Source: JANSWP01 sp041941305
GTDB lineage: Bacteria > Bacteroidota > Bacteroidia > Chitinophagales > Saprospiraceae
Reading direction: 5' to 3'
DNA length: 64,000 nt
Assembly (NCBI GenBank): GCA_041941305.1
Contig: JBGTQJ010000017.1
Coordinates: 62,001 to 126,000, forward strand
A program made the translations under genes and the position numbers. The notes below the pieces were generated by a model. That model was not told the DNA's origin. It saw only the letters and a list, made by a program, of their open reading frames with translations, and did not search any database. Of the stretch, positions 8,045 through 16,704 are shown in pieces (position 1 is the first letter of the stretch; each line of letters starts with the position of its first letter).

Positions 8045-10351
8045 TCATACTTTTATTGAGGATTTTGCATCAATTTCTTTTAATTCATTTTTTACTTTGA
8101 GTTTTATTTTTTCATTTGAATGATTAAATATAGTCGTTTTCTTTTTCTCAACTTTAACTTCCAAATAGTATCCTCTCCATCTAACTTTAAAAGAATATCC
8201 TTTCCATCCAGAAGGTAGAAAAGGGTTAAAATGAACCATATTGTCATAAACGCGCATACCTCCAAACCCTTGCACAAAAGCCATCCATGTACCAGCCATG
8301 GAAGTGGTATGACATCCGTCTTCCGTGTCGTTGTTGTAATCATCCAAATCCAATCTTGCAGTCCGCAGGTACATTTCATAAGCTTTATCTTTTTTATCTA
8401 ATTTTGAAGCCAATACGGCATGTACGCATGGGGACAGTGATGATTCATGAACTGTCCGAGGTTCATAGAAGTCAAAATTTCTGCGTATGGTTTTTTCTTC
8501 AAAATCATCTTGAAAAAAGTACAATCCCTGAAGTACATCCGCCTGTTTTATGTATACTGATCTTAAAATTCTATCCCAGGACCAATTCTGATTAATTGGG
8601 CGATCCTTTTTTGTCAAATCATCAATGGTTTTCTCCCATTCCTTATCCAAAAAGCCATCTGCCTGAACAAAAATTTTCAAATCCTTGTCGTAAGGCAAAT
8701 ACATATTCTTTACAATTTTTTTCCATTCCTTAGTTTCCGTGGCAGTGTAAAACTTTATTCTTTCCTCAAAAGCACGATAAGCTTCAGGAGATTCGGTTTT
8801 CAATTCCTCTATGACTTCCAGGGTGTATTTCAAACACCAGCGAGCGATATAATTCGTATACCAATTATTGTTAACGTTATTCTCATACTCATTCGGTCCA
8901 GTCACGCCATGCATAACATATTGTTTCCTCCTTGAAGAAAAATGTACTCTTTGGGCCCAAAACCTTGAAATAGCCACCAATACTTCCAAGCCGAATTCCA
9001 GCAAATAGGATTTATCACCTGTATATCTAACATAATCAAATATAGCATAGGCAATTGCTCCATTTCGATGTATTTCTTCAAAGGTGATTTCCCACTCATT
9101 GTGACATTCCTCTCCATTCATCGTGACCATAGGATATAGTGCTGCACCATCTTTAAAGCCCAGTTTTTCTGCATTTTCAATAGCTTGAGGTAGTTGTTTG
9201 TGTCGATATTTCAACAATTGCCTGGCAACTTTTTGGTCAGCAGTAGCGAGATAGAAGGGGAAACAATAAGCCTCGGTATCCCAATAAGTTGAACCACCAT
9301 ACTTTTCTCCGGTAAATCCTTTCGGACCGATATTGAGCCTTTCATCTTCTCCGGTATAGGTTTGGTACAATTGAAAAATGCAAAACCGAATACCCTGTTG
9401 TGCAGCAACATCACCTTCAATCGCAATATCTGCTTCTTCCCATTTAGAAGCCCATGCCTTTGCTTGTTCTTTTAGCAATTTTTCAAATCCTTTTTTGGAT
9501 GCTCTTTTTAATCCATCCTGGCAAGCTTCACCCAATTTGTTCTTAGGATAATTTAAAGATGAGACAACTGAAGCATATTTGTAAATCACGATTTCGTCCA
9601 AATCTTTAGCCTGAACATCTACCCCGCAACCCACATATTTTTCTTTTTGGTAGTGCCAGGTCTTAAATTCCTCTTCTTGACCATTTTTAAGAATGACAAA
9701 CTTCATCCCTGTAGCCACCTGAAATTGAGTTTTTTTAGTTTCAGTAATCACATAACCTGAGCGGCGTTTTATTTGTTTTTCAATTTCGGTCCAAAATTTT
9801 TCATCGTAATTGGAATCTTGATTGACCACATCTCCATCCACGTAGGGAGAAATGGTTAATGTGCTTTCAAAATTTAAGGGCGTTATGGAATATTTTATGG
9901 CACCTATCTCATCATCCACAATTGAACAAAATCTGGTGCTTGTAACTTTCACTTCTTTACCGCTAACCATGCGGGCATGAAAACTTCGCTCCAGGTATCC
10001 TTCTTTCATATTCAGTACCCTTTTAAAGTTTTTCAACTTACAGGTGGCCAAATCCAATGCTTCTCCTTCAATCTCTATATCAATTCCTATCCAGTTTGGA
10101 GCATTTAATACTTTAGCAAAATACTCTGGATAACCAATTTTCCACCAACCAACTCTGGTCTTGTCAGGATAGTAAACACCTGCCACATAACTTCCTTGCA
10201 AAGTATCACCACTGTATTGTTCTTCAAAATTAGCACGTTGCCCCATTCTGCCATTGCCTATACTGCAAAGACTCTCTGATATCTTGTTGTTTTCAGCCTC
10301 AAATCCATCTTCGACGATTTTCCAAGGATCGTGCTTGATATAATTTTTCAT
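8045..10351 (-). CDS. glycoside hydrolase family 65 disaccharide phosphorylase (maltose phosphorylase-like)
   Basis: I choose the ATG at 10351 (MKNYIKHDPWKIVEDGF), giving 768 residues, the normal GH65 length; the longer reading frame would overlap the upstream gene and adds a non-family tail. The enzyme would use phosphate to split an alpha-linked glucose disaccharide into beta-glucose 1-phosphate and glucose. VTGPNEYENNVNNN carries the predicted general acid at Glu488, and the phosphate-binding loop is visible as TVHESSLSP. Strong likeness around the catalytic loop favours maltose phosphorylase, but trehalose or kojibiose phosphorylase cannot be excluded. The beta-phosphoglucomutase gene at 12139-12795 would use the beta-glucose 1-phosphate product. 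It follows the DUF6940-like gene by 61 bp on the same strand. Confidence 0.92.
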   Translation of the reverse strand: MKNYIKHDPWKIVEDGFEAENNKISESLCSIGNGRMGQRANFEEQYSGDTLQGSYVAGVYYPDKTRVGWWKIGYPEYFAKVLNAPNWIGIDIEIEGEALDLATCKLKNFKRVLNMKEGYLERSFHARMVSGKEVKVTSTRFCSIVDDEIGAIKYSITPLNFESTLTISPYVDGDVVNQDSNYDEKFWTEIEKQIKRRSGYVITETKKTQFQVATGMKFVILKNGQEEEFKTWHYQKEKYVGCGVDVQAKDLDEIVIYKYASVVSSLNYPKNKLGEACQDGLKRASKKGFEKLLKEQAKAWASKWEEADIAIEGDVAAQQGIRFCIFQLYQTYTGEDERLNIGPKGFTGEKYGGSTYWDTEAYCFPFYLATADQKVARQLLKYRHKQLPQAIENAEKLGFKDGAALYPMVTMNGEECHNEWEITFEEIHRNGAIAYAIFDYVRYTGDKSYLLEFGLEVLVAISRFWAQRVHFSSRRKQYVMHGVTGPNEYENNVNNNWYTNYIARWCLKYTLEVIEELKTESPEAYRAFEERIKFYTATETKEWKKIVKNMYLPYDKDLKIFVQADGFLDKEWEKTIDDLTKKDRPINQNWSWDRILRSVYIKQADVLQGLYFFQDDFEEKTIRRNFDFYEPRTVHESSLSPCVHAVLASKLDKKDKAYEMYLRTARLDLDDYNNDTEDGCHTTSMAGTWMAFVQGFGGMRVYDNMVHFNPFLPSGWKGYSFKVRWRGYYLEVKVEKKKTTIFNHSNEKIKLKVKNELKEIDAKSSIKV

Positions 10352-10412
10352 TTTCCATTGTAAGTTGTAAGCTGTAAGTGTGAGTTTTGAAAATTTTTGA
10401 AAAAACTCACAT

Positions 10413-11015
10413 CTACAACAAATTTCTATAAGGATGATAAGTGTAATATTTAGGTCTGGAATCAATTCTCACATGTAACCAATAAACGCCTAAACCTGAA
10501 GTGTTTAACCAAATTGGTTTAGCGGACAAGGCTTTTTTATATTCCATTCCTACTTTTTCCCAAAATGCATCAATTTGAGTTAAAGGTGCATTACGGATAA
10601 AAGTCCCAATATGTGGGAATTTAAAATTTGGTTTTGTTTGGCAAGGCACAATTAATTGGGCATCTCCTCCCAAATTTTTAAAGCTCACTACTTCCTCCCC
10701 TTTATTGAAATGTTCCGCAAAATAATGTGGTGTTGCTGAAACTTTGCTCAAGGTTTTGCTATGGACTGCAACGAATTCAAAATTCTTTGAAGTAGATAGT
10801 AGCGTAAGCGCGGGAGTTTCCCAAAAAAAGGCATCGTAGGGAATAGTTTTTAAAATTTCATTGAAATCAATTCTAAAATCTTTTGATTCCACTAATCCTT
10901 CTATCCAATGATTAAAATCAATATGTTGTTGATCTTCAAAAATAAAGTACTGTTTTGTTTGAGCATCAATTTCAATGCATTGATAATTAAGTCTAATGAA
11001 TTTGGGATTGTTCAT
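10413..11015 (-). CDS. conserved hypothetical protein (DUF6940-like)
   Basis: The 200-residue soluble protein has no signal peptide or membrane segment. Its end, GVYWLHVRIDSRPKYYTYHP, is a strongly conserved-looking block that I associate with the DUF6940 family, though from memory only. IPYDAFFWETPAL near residues 74-86 is another aromatic-rich block. No catalytic motif is recognised. It precedes the GH65 phosphorylase gene by 61 bp and is probably cotranscribed with it. A role in sugar metabolism is suggested by position only. Confidence 0.6.
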   Translation of the reverse strand: MNNPKFIRLNYQCIEIDAQTKQYFIFEDQQHIDFNHWIEGLVESKDFRIDFNEILKTIPYDAFFWETPALTLLSTSKNFEFVAVHSKTLSKVSATPHYFAEHFNKGEEVVSFKNLGGDAQLIVPCQTKPNFKFPHIGTFIRNAPLTQIDAFWEKVGMEYKKALSAKPIWLNTSGLGVYWLHVRIDSRPKYYTYHPYRNLL

Positions 11016-11145
11016 GAATATAAGCCCAATTTAGGGATACGTCCCAAAAGGGCGCAAGATAATTATCCTATGATAAAAAAACAGAAAAAAGCCTCCATTC
11101 TAATAACTGTTTTATATTTGGGTTTTTCCAACTCAAAATTTAAAA

Positions 11146-12129
11146 ATGTCAAATAATTTCAAGATTGTAGTGCCTGGGCCGATTCCAAGAGATCACATCA
11201 CTACCTATGAGGGAAAAGAAGTTTCAAAATATGGCTGTGTTTTATATCCAGTAGTAGCACTTTCCATTTTAATGGAAAATGAGGGAGAAATAATTCCCGT
11301 AACCCACGTTCGGAAAAAAGATACGGAGCCAATCAAAAAAATATTATCGGGCTATAAAAACGTAAACCTAAACCATATCACAGATGAACAAGATCGGGGT
11401 GACGTCATTACTTTGAAATATGTGAATCAAAATTTACGGCTGGAGAAGCAAACTGCCTTTATGAATCCAATCATTCCAGATGATGTAAAAGATTTATTAG
11501 ATGCCGATGCTTTTGTTTTTGTCCCTGTTACAGATTTTGAGGTTTCGCTGGAAACACTTAAATATATCAAATTAAATAGTGACGGAGTCATCATTTTTGA
11601 CGGTCATGGGCCTACCAATACTTGTACCCGTACAGGAGACCGCTTACTTCAATTCTGGATTGATCGGGATTTATGGTTGCCCTACATAGATATACTGAAA
11701 ATGAATTTGATGGAGGCGGCTTGTAGCTGGTTTGGAAAAGAATTTAAACCTGAGGAATTAAATGAAGGTGAATTGCCCATGGATGAATTGCCCAAATTCG
11801 CCCAACATTGTCTCGATCAAGGCGTAAAAGCATTATATGTAACCCTGGATGAATATGGATGTGCCGTATATTTCAACGATGAAAGCGGGAAAATGCAGGA
11901 ACGCTTTGTCAAAAGAGTGCCCGTTGAACATGTAGTTGATACAACTGGTTGTGGTGACTCTTTTGCAGGTGGATTGGCATTTGGATATTTAAAAACAAAG
12001 GATTATGTAAAAGCCTGTTATTACGGAAATGCAGTCGGCGCTCAACGATGTACAGGTACAGAATTGGCGATATACAAGCCATTGGCAGAAACCGAAAAAC
12101 AAATATTGGAGACTTATGGAAGTCTGTAG
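11146..12129 (+). CDS. PfkB/ribokinase-family sugar kinase
   Basis: The 327-residue cytoplasmic enzyme ends with the PfkB signature DTTGCGDSFAGG (around residues 265-276), which contains the anion hole and the catalytic Asp of ribokinase-like kinases. An internal stretch IIFDGHGPTNT fits the nucleotide-side core. It would phosphorylate a sugar or nucleoside with ATP; the substrate is not clear. It sits between the GH65 gene group and the beta-phosphoglucomutase gene but reads rightward, so it is not in their operon. A TATATTTG box at 11113-11120 lies 25 bp before the ATG and may be its -7 element. Confidence 0.85.
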   Translation: MSNNFKIVVPGPIPRDHITTYEGKEVSKYGCVLYPVVALSILMENEGEIIPVTHVRKKDTEPIKKILSGYKNVNLNHITDEQDRGDVITLKYVNQNLRLEKQTAFMNPIIPDDVKDLLDADAFVFVPVTDFEVSLETLKYIKLNSDGVIIFDGHGPTNTCTRTGDRLLQFWIDRDLWLPYIDILKMNLMEAACSWFGKEFKPEELNEGELPMDELPKFAQHCLDQGVKALYVTLDEYGCAVYFNDESGKMQERFVKRVPVEHVVDTTGCGDSFAGGLAFGYLKTKDYVKACYYGNAVGAQRCTGTELAIYKPLAETEKQILETYGSL

Positions 12130-12138
12130 CTTCTCTAT

Positions 12139-12795
12139 CTAATTTCCATTTAATTTATTTCTGAAATCAGCAATATTTAGTCCTTTGAAATTGGGGATTA
12201 CAATATCAGCTTTACTCAAATTCTTTTTTTCCCCTATGCCTACTGCGTAGAACCCTCCAATAAGCGCAGCCTCAATCCCCTTTGCAGAATCTTCAAAAAC
12301 AATACACTCGCCTGGAGCAATCTCCATTGCCTCAGCAGCCAATTCAAAAACCTGGGGATCAGGCTTACTTTTCGTCGTTTTTGTTCCGTCAATTATCGCC
12401 TCAAATGAATTTGCTAAACCAACTTTTTCAAGAATCATCATAGCATTTTTACTAGCAGACCCCAATGCAAATGGGATGTTTTTCGACTTCAAATGTGCTA
12501 AAAACGGCATCACTCCATCCAATACCTCATCTGGGCTCATATCCTTTAATAATTCCCGGTACCAGCCATTTTTCCTATCGGTTAGTTTCAGTTTTTCGGT
12601 TTCAGTTTTCTCAATACCTGCCCATTCCAGAATAAGTTCAAGGGATCCCATCCTACTGACCCCTTTCAATTTTTCATTCTGTCTTTCAGTCAAATCATAG
12701 CCTAATTCTGCTGCCAAGCGCCTCCAGGCAATAAAATGGTATTTTGCCGTATCAACGATTACACCATCTAAATCAAAAATGCAAGCTTTTATCAT
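12139..12795 (-). CDS. pgmB: beta-phosphoglucomutase
   Basis: The 218-residue HAD-superfamily enzyme converts beta-glucose 1-phosphate to glucose 6-phosphate. Motif I is FDLDGVIVDT with nucleophile Asp8 and acid/base Asp10. The cap carries LKGVSRMGSLE, a hallmark of beta-phosphoglucomutases. GSASKN (motif II) and KSKPDP (motif III) follow, with FEDSAKGIEAA as motif IV. It completes the route started by the GH65 phosphorylase at 8045-10351. It converges with the PfkB kinase gene, leaving only 9 bp between stops. Its upstream region holds a long palindrome and an assembly gap, so its promoter is uncertain. Confidence 0.93.
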   Translation of the reverse strand: MIKACIFDLDGVIVDTAKYHFIAWRRLAAELGYDLTERQNEKLKGVSRMGSLELILEWAGIEKTETEKLKLTDRKNGWYRELLKDMSPDEVLDGVMPFLAHLKSKNIPFALGSASKNAMMILEKVGLANSFEAIIDGTKTTKSKPDPQVFELAAEAMEIAPGECIVFEDSAKGIEAALIGGFYAVGIGEKKNLSKADIVIPNFKGLNIADFRNKLNGN

Positions 12796-12811
12796 ATTGA
12801 TTTACTTTTAT

Positions 12812-13205
12812 AACATGAGTCATCCCAAATTTTGGCAATAAAAAACCTTTCGTATATCTTTTCTTGNNNNNNNNNNAACATGAGTCATCCCAAATTTTGG
12901 CAATAAAAAACCTTTCGTATATCTTTTCTTGCCTAATCTGTTGATATTCAATTTGTTGCGGGGTGCGATTTGAAATTCAATGATTTAAGATGTAATCTAA
13001 AAATTCAGCTTGCCCCTTTGGGGCATGGGTGATTGGTTCTATCATTTTTTCAAAAAATGAAAATCAAAATGAAAATTAAAATAAAAGAATGTCCCTTTGG
13101 CTTTATGAATATTTGGCTTTTTCATTTTGATTTTCATTTTAATTTTGATTAAAAACAGTTTAAATTAGAACCAATCACCCCTGCCTTTGGGAGATGACTC
13201 ATGTT
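12812..13205. repeat. family 1 nested palindrome, copy A (interrupted by the gap)
   Basis: The element is bounded by AACATGAGTCATC on the left and its complement GATGACTCATGTT on the right. The right-hand hairpin has a base GGGTGATTGGTTCTA (13027-13041) pairing perfectly with 13166-13180, and an apical 20-bp perfect stem (13054-13073 with 13121-13140) built of AAAATGAAAATC-like words. The left-hand hairpin seen in copy D is only half present here. It lies between divergent genes (pgmB and tilS). Confidence 0.8.
12867..12876. other. assembly gap flanked by an exact 55-bp duplication
   Basis: Ten N bases separate two identical 55-base blocks (12812-12866 and 12877-12931). This is the usual mark of two contig ends that overlap but were not merged, so the duplication is probably artificial. 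It falls inside a long palindrome, which could explain the assembly failure. Confidence 0.9.
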
Positions 13206-13270
13206 AAGAGCGCAAATGTACACAATAGCCATAAACTCTATAATTCCACACAATTCAATAATTTTGTACC

Positions 13271-14617
13271 GTGATTCTACAGACCATTCAACAATATGTT
13301 CAAGAACACCAATTGTTTACTGAAGGTGATCGGATCTTAATTGCCGTAAGTGGTGGGATCGATTCAATAGTACTATGCCATATCTTATCCAAACTCGCTG
13401 TTTCATTCGGCTTGGCTCATTGTAATTTCAAGTTGAGGGGAAAAGACTCAGAGGAAGATGAAGCATTTGTGAAACAAGTCGCAAAACAATTGAATGTCCC
13501 ATTTTATTCCATATCTTTTTTCACTGATAAAATCGCAGAACAGAAAAAACAGTCCATCCAGGAAGTTGCCAGGGACTTAAGATACGATTGGCTTGAAAAA
13601 ATCAGACATGAACACGATTATCAATACATTGCAACCGCCCATCATTTAAATGATTCAATTGAAACAGTTTTATACAATTTCACAAAAGGTTGTGGAATCA
13701 GAGGGCTACATGGCATTTTGCCCAAACGAGATAAAATCATCCGCCCATTACTTGGGGTGACAAAGGATGAAATAATAAAATTTGCAAATGAAGAAAAGAT
13801 AGTATTTCGGGAAGATGTTTCAAACTCAACTGACAAGTATTCAAGGAACAAAATCAGACACCATGTTGTCCCTGTTTTAAAGGAATTGAATCCCAATTTT
13901 GAAATTACATCCAATAACACCATTCAAAGACTTAATGAAGCAGAGGAATTATTCGATTTTGCGATTGATTTTATAAAAAAGGATTTATTGATTAGACAAG
14001 ACAATCAATTAAAAATATCCATTTCGAAGCTAAGCTCCTCCCCTGCCCCCAAAACCATCCTTTTTGAAACGATTCATCCTTATGGATTCAACAATCAACA
14101 GATAGAACAAATCATGCAATCAATTGAAAATCAGCCTGGTAAAGTTTTTTATTCAACAGATAACTGTTTATTGATTGATCGGGAGTTTTTAGTAATTAAA
14201 CAGAAAGAAAATACTGGCGGAGTAAAATATTATTTAGACCAAACTGGTTCAACGCTCCCTTTGGAAATTTCTTCTATTCATAGCCAAATCATAGAATCCC
14301 CTCCTTTTGAGGTAGAAAAAAACAGTTCTAAAGCTTATTTGGATCTGGATACATTGAAATTTCCGCTAACCTTAAGGCAGTGGAAAGAGGGTGATAAATT
14401 TCAACCATTGGGCATGAAGGGTCATAGCAAAAAATTGCAGGATTTTTTCGTTGATTTAAAACTTTCAAGGTTTGAAAAAGAAAAGGTATGGATTTTGGAA
14501 TCAGAAGGTCAAATATGTTGGGTGGTAGGCTTACGCATCGATGAACGCTATAAAGTCACCCAACAAACAAAACGCTGCTATGTCATTGAATGGAAAGAAG
14601 GTACATTTGCAGCTTAA
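13271..14617 (+). CDS. tilS: tRNA(Ile)-lysidine synthase
   Basis: The 448-residue enzyme attaches lysine to C34 of the CAU-anticodon tRNA-Ile using ATP, so that it reads AUA codons. The PP-loop SGGIDS is at 27-32, in ILIAVSGGIDSIVL. TAHHLNDSIETVLYNFTKG is the next conserved block, and the C-terminal TilS domain is recognisable in FQPLGMKGHSKKLQDFF. The start is a GTG at 13271; no in-frame ATG occurs before the PP-loop. A TAATTTTG box at 13259-13266 ends only 4 bp before that GTG, so the message could be nearly leaderless. The next gene starts 22 bp after the stop. Confidence 0.95.
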   Translation: MILQTIQQYVQEHQLFTEGDRILIAVSGGIDSIVLCHILSKLAVSFGLAHCNFKLRGKDSEEDEAFVKQVAKQLNVPFYSISFFTDKIAEQKKQSIQEVARDLRYDWLEKIRHEHDYQYIATAHHLNDSIETVLYNFTKGCGIRGLHGILPKRDKIIRPLLGVTKDEIIKFANEEKIVFREDVSNSTDKYSRNKIRHHVVPVLKELNPNFEITSNNTIQRLNEAEELFDFAIDFIKKDLLIRQDNQLKISISKLSSSPAPKTILFETIHPYGFNNQQIEQIMQSIENQPGKVFYSTDNCLLIDREFLVIKQKENTGGVKYYLDQTGSTLPLEISSIHSQIIESPPFEVEKNSSKAYLDLDTLKFPLTLRQWKEGDKFQPLGMKGHSKKLQDFFVDLKLSRFEKEKVWILESEGQICWVVGLRIDERYKVTQQTKRCYVIEWKEGTFAA

Positions 14618-14639
14618 AAATTAACAAATCAAAATTCCT

Positions 14640-15704
14640 ATGAAAAGACTTACAATTTTAGTTTTAGTTTTTTTTGCAATTCCTATTTCCCTGGTTGCAC
14701 AACAACCTGAGAATGTGCAAAGGACCTTATTAACCAAAAGAACAGCAACCTGGTGTGGTCCATGTGGTAGCTGGGGATGGCAAATGTTTGAGCATCTGCT
14801 TGATGAAAATGAAGGCAAGGCTATTTTGCTCGCCGCCCACCACAGTGGAGACTTACATTCAAATGTAGCAGAAGACATCACTGACAATTTCACTTCTTTT
14901 AGTCAACCCAGGTTTTTTCTAAATCACACTGACCAAAACACCACTTCTGGGAATTGGGCTAGCAAAGCTGATGATATTAAATCCCAGGTAGATGAGGCTT
15001 TCAATAATCAAACACCTATTGCAAACGTTGGATTTACAGCTCTTGAAGAGCCTATTGCAGGTATCATTACTATTGAAGCGAATGTCGAATTTTTTCAACC
15101 AGCAAATGGAGATTATTATTTGGGAGTTTACGTAGTTGAAAGTAACATTATCAATTTTCAGGCAAGCCAGGGAAACAATGCCAATCATGCCAAAGTACTC
15201 AGAAGTTCCTTTACTTCTAATTCTTTTGGAGTGCCAATTGTAAACGGAGATGTCACAGCTGGTGAGACCTTTCATCTGGGAACTGAAAAATTTGAACAAA
15301 TCAATTTACAAGATAGTCCAGATATAGAATATGTAGCGATTATTTGGAAGAAGGTAGGAAATAACTACCAAGTGGTAAACGTCCACCTTGAAACCGAAAC
15401 AGAATTAACCGTTTCCAATACTTCAGAATTGGATGCATCCATTGCTGATTTTACCATTTCACCCAACCCATCTACTACGAATGTTCAAATTGAACTGAAT
15501 TTAAATGATAACTACAATAACTTGGAATTGGAGATATGGGATGTTTCAGGAAAGGCAGTATGGCAGGTTGAAACAGGTAATTTTTCAAAAGGAAGCCATC
15601 ACTTTGAAATTTCCAAATCCGATCTAGGTACAGCAGGACAATTTTATGTAAAACTCAGCATAGAAAACAAAATCAAAACTAAATCATTGATGATATTCAA
15701 CTAA
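14640..15704 (+). CDS. secreted thioredoxin-like (Omp28-related) protein with T9SS sorting domain
   Basis: The 354-residue protein has a signal peptide (about 1-20, ending LVAQ), then RTATWCGPCGSWGW, a thioredoxin-type CxxC at Cys39 and Cys42. The rest up to about 265 resembles the Omp28-related group of Bacteroidota surface proteins. The last ~80 residues (ISPNPSTTNVQIEL onward) form a type A T9SS sorting domain, so the protein is probably anchored or released at the cell surface. It may act as an extracellular thiol-disulfide protein, but the redox role is inferred from the CxxC only. It follows tilS by 22 bp. Confidence 0.8.
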   Translation: MKRLTILVLVFFAIPISLVAQQPENVQRTLLTKRTATWCGPCGSWGWQMFEHLLDENEGKAILLAAHHSGDLHSNVAEDITDNFTSFSQPRFFLNHTDQNTTSGNWASKADDIKSQVDEAFNNQTPIANVGFTALEEPIAGIITIEANVEFFQPANGDYYLGVYVVESNIINFQASQGNNANHAKVLRSSFTSNSFGVPIVNGDVTAGETFHLGTEKFEQINLQDSPDIEYVAIIWKKVGNNYQVVNVHLETETELTVSNTSELDASIADFTISPNPSTTNVQIELNLNDNYNNLELEIWDVSGKAVWQVETGNFSKGSHHFEISKSDLGTAGQFYVKLSIENKIKTKSLMIFN

Positions 15705-15716
15705 TACAATGAATTC

Positions 15717-16113
15717 AACATGAATCATCCTGAATTTTTGAGTAAATATTTAAGGTATTGATGTTCAAACACTTATTTATAAGGTTTTTGTTGTCAGATG
15801 TCTGTTGTCAGTTAGATTAACAGACAAAAGTCATCTGACAACAAATTGATTATCAAAGACTTGAGTGATTTCCTAAACTCAGTCCATTTTTTACCTGCAA
15901 AAATCAGCTTGCCCCGTTGGGCAGGTGGGATTGGTTCTAGGATACTCGTAACAAACCATGTCTCTGACAGGGACGTAGTGGCTTTAAATTCGACCACCAT
16001 GTCATCACACATATCCTCGCACAGGCAAGAGACCTGTTTTATTACGTTTGCTAAGCGGTCTGGGAAGGCATCTTAACTAGAACCAGTCAATTCTGCCTTT
16101 GGGGATGACTTAT
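15717..16113. repeat. family 1 nested palindrome, copy B
   Basis: The left end is AACATGAATCATCC and the right end GGGGATGACTTAT. A first hairpin has TTGTTGTCAGATG (15788-15800) opposite CATCTGACAACAA (15832-15844), extending to a 27-bp stem with three mismatches. A second hairpin is based on GATTGGTTCTAG (15929-15940) opposite CTAGAACCAGTC (16077-16088), with a long imperfect inner stem. It fills the space between two convergent genes. A 76-codon open frame inside it is not considered a gene. Confidence 0.75.
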
Positions 16114-16121
16114 TTTTATCT

Positions 16122-16616
16122 TTAATTTAAATAAACCCCAAACTCATTCACTTCCCTAATTTTCACATCGATATTCTCCCTCAAAGTAGTAGCCAAGGAC
16201 AAGCCAACATAATCTACTTTTACAGGGAAGGATTTATGTTGCCTATCCACTAATACCGCCACCTCTACTTTTTTGGGTAAAGCATCATAAAAAGGTTTGA
16301 AAGCATAAAATATCGTTCGTCCGGTATTGGCCACATCATCTACAATTATGATGACTTTATTCTCCAGTTCTTCTAAAGGCATTTCCAGCGAAACCTCCTC
16401 AGATATCGGATTGGCTGGATTCAATCGAATCCTTGTAAGTGAAAGTTTTATTTGGGTAATCCCTTTGAGTTCATTCAAAAGCATCTGGGCGAATCCCATG
16501 CCATTATTATTGATCCCAGCGAAAATAATCTCCTCTTCCTGGTAATTATTTTCAAGAATTTCAATTGCCAGGCGCTTTAACTTTTGCTTGATTTGACGGT
16601 CTGAAAGTATTTGCAT
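16122..16616 (-). CDS. PyrR-like phosphoribosyltransferase
   Basis: The 164-residue protein has the PRPP-binding loop VDDVANTGRT at 92-101 and a C-terminal LVDRQHKSFPVKVDYVGLSL stretch like that of PyrR (uracil phosphoribosyltransferase/regulator). It differs from the clear PyrR encoded at 53259-53813: no pyr gene is adjacent, and the segment before the PRPP loop is divergent. It may be a free-standing uracil or purine salvage enzyme, or a regulator. It diverges from the Fe-S protein gene across 88 bp. Confidence 0.7.
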   Translation of the reverse strand: MQILSDRQIKQKLKRLAIEILENNYQEEEIIFAGINNNGMGFAQMLLNELKGITQIKLSLTRIRLNPANPISEEVSLEMPLEELENKVIIIVDDVANTGRTIFYAFKPFYDALPKKVEVAVLVDRQHKSFPVKVDYVGLSLATTLRENIDVKIREVNEFGVYLN

Positions 16617-16704
16617 AGTTGAATTATTGAATCAGGCACGAAACTAAAAAAATTGTACCTTAGCCACCCTTGATTGTTAAAATTAATTACACGAATTCTG
16701 TTAC

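Noticed and set aside
10352..10465. Longer N-terminus of the GH65 protein
   Set aside because: It overlaps the upstream gene, and the extra residues do not resemble the family; the ATG at 10351 gives the normal start.
12812..13205. Insertion sequence or CRISPR array at the palindromes
   Set aside because: No transposase, no clear target-site duplication, and no regularly spaced repeat-spacer pattern. A MITE with terminal AACATGARTCATCC remains possible.
13213..13220. Leftward promoter box (TACATTTG on the minus strand) next to palindrome copy A
   Set aside because: No matching -33 box at the right distance, and it lies about 400 bp from the pgmB start.
15846..16076. 76-codon open frame inside palindrome copy B
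   Set aside because: It lies wholly inside a repeat whose other copies do not keep the frame.
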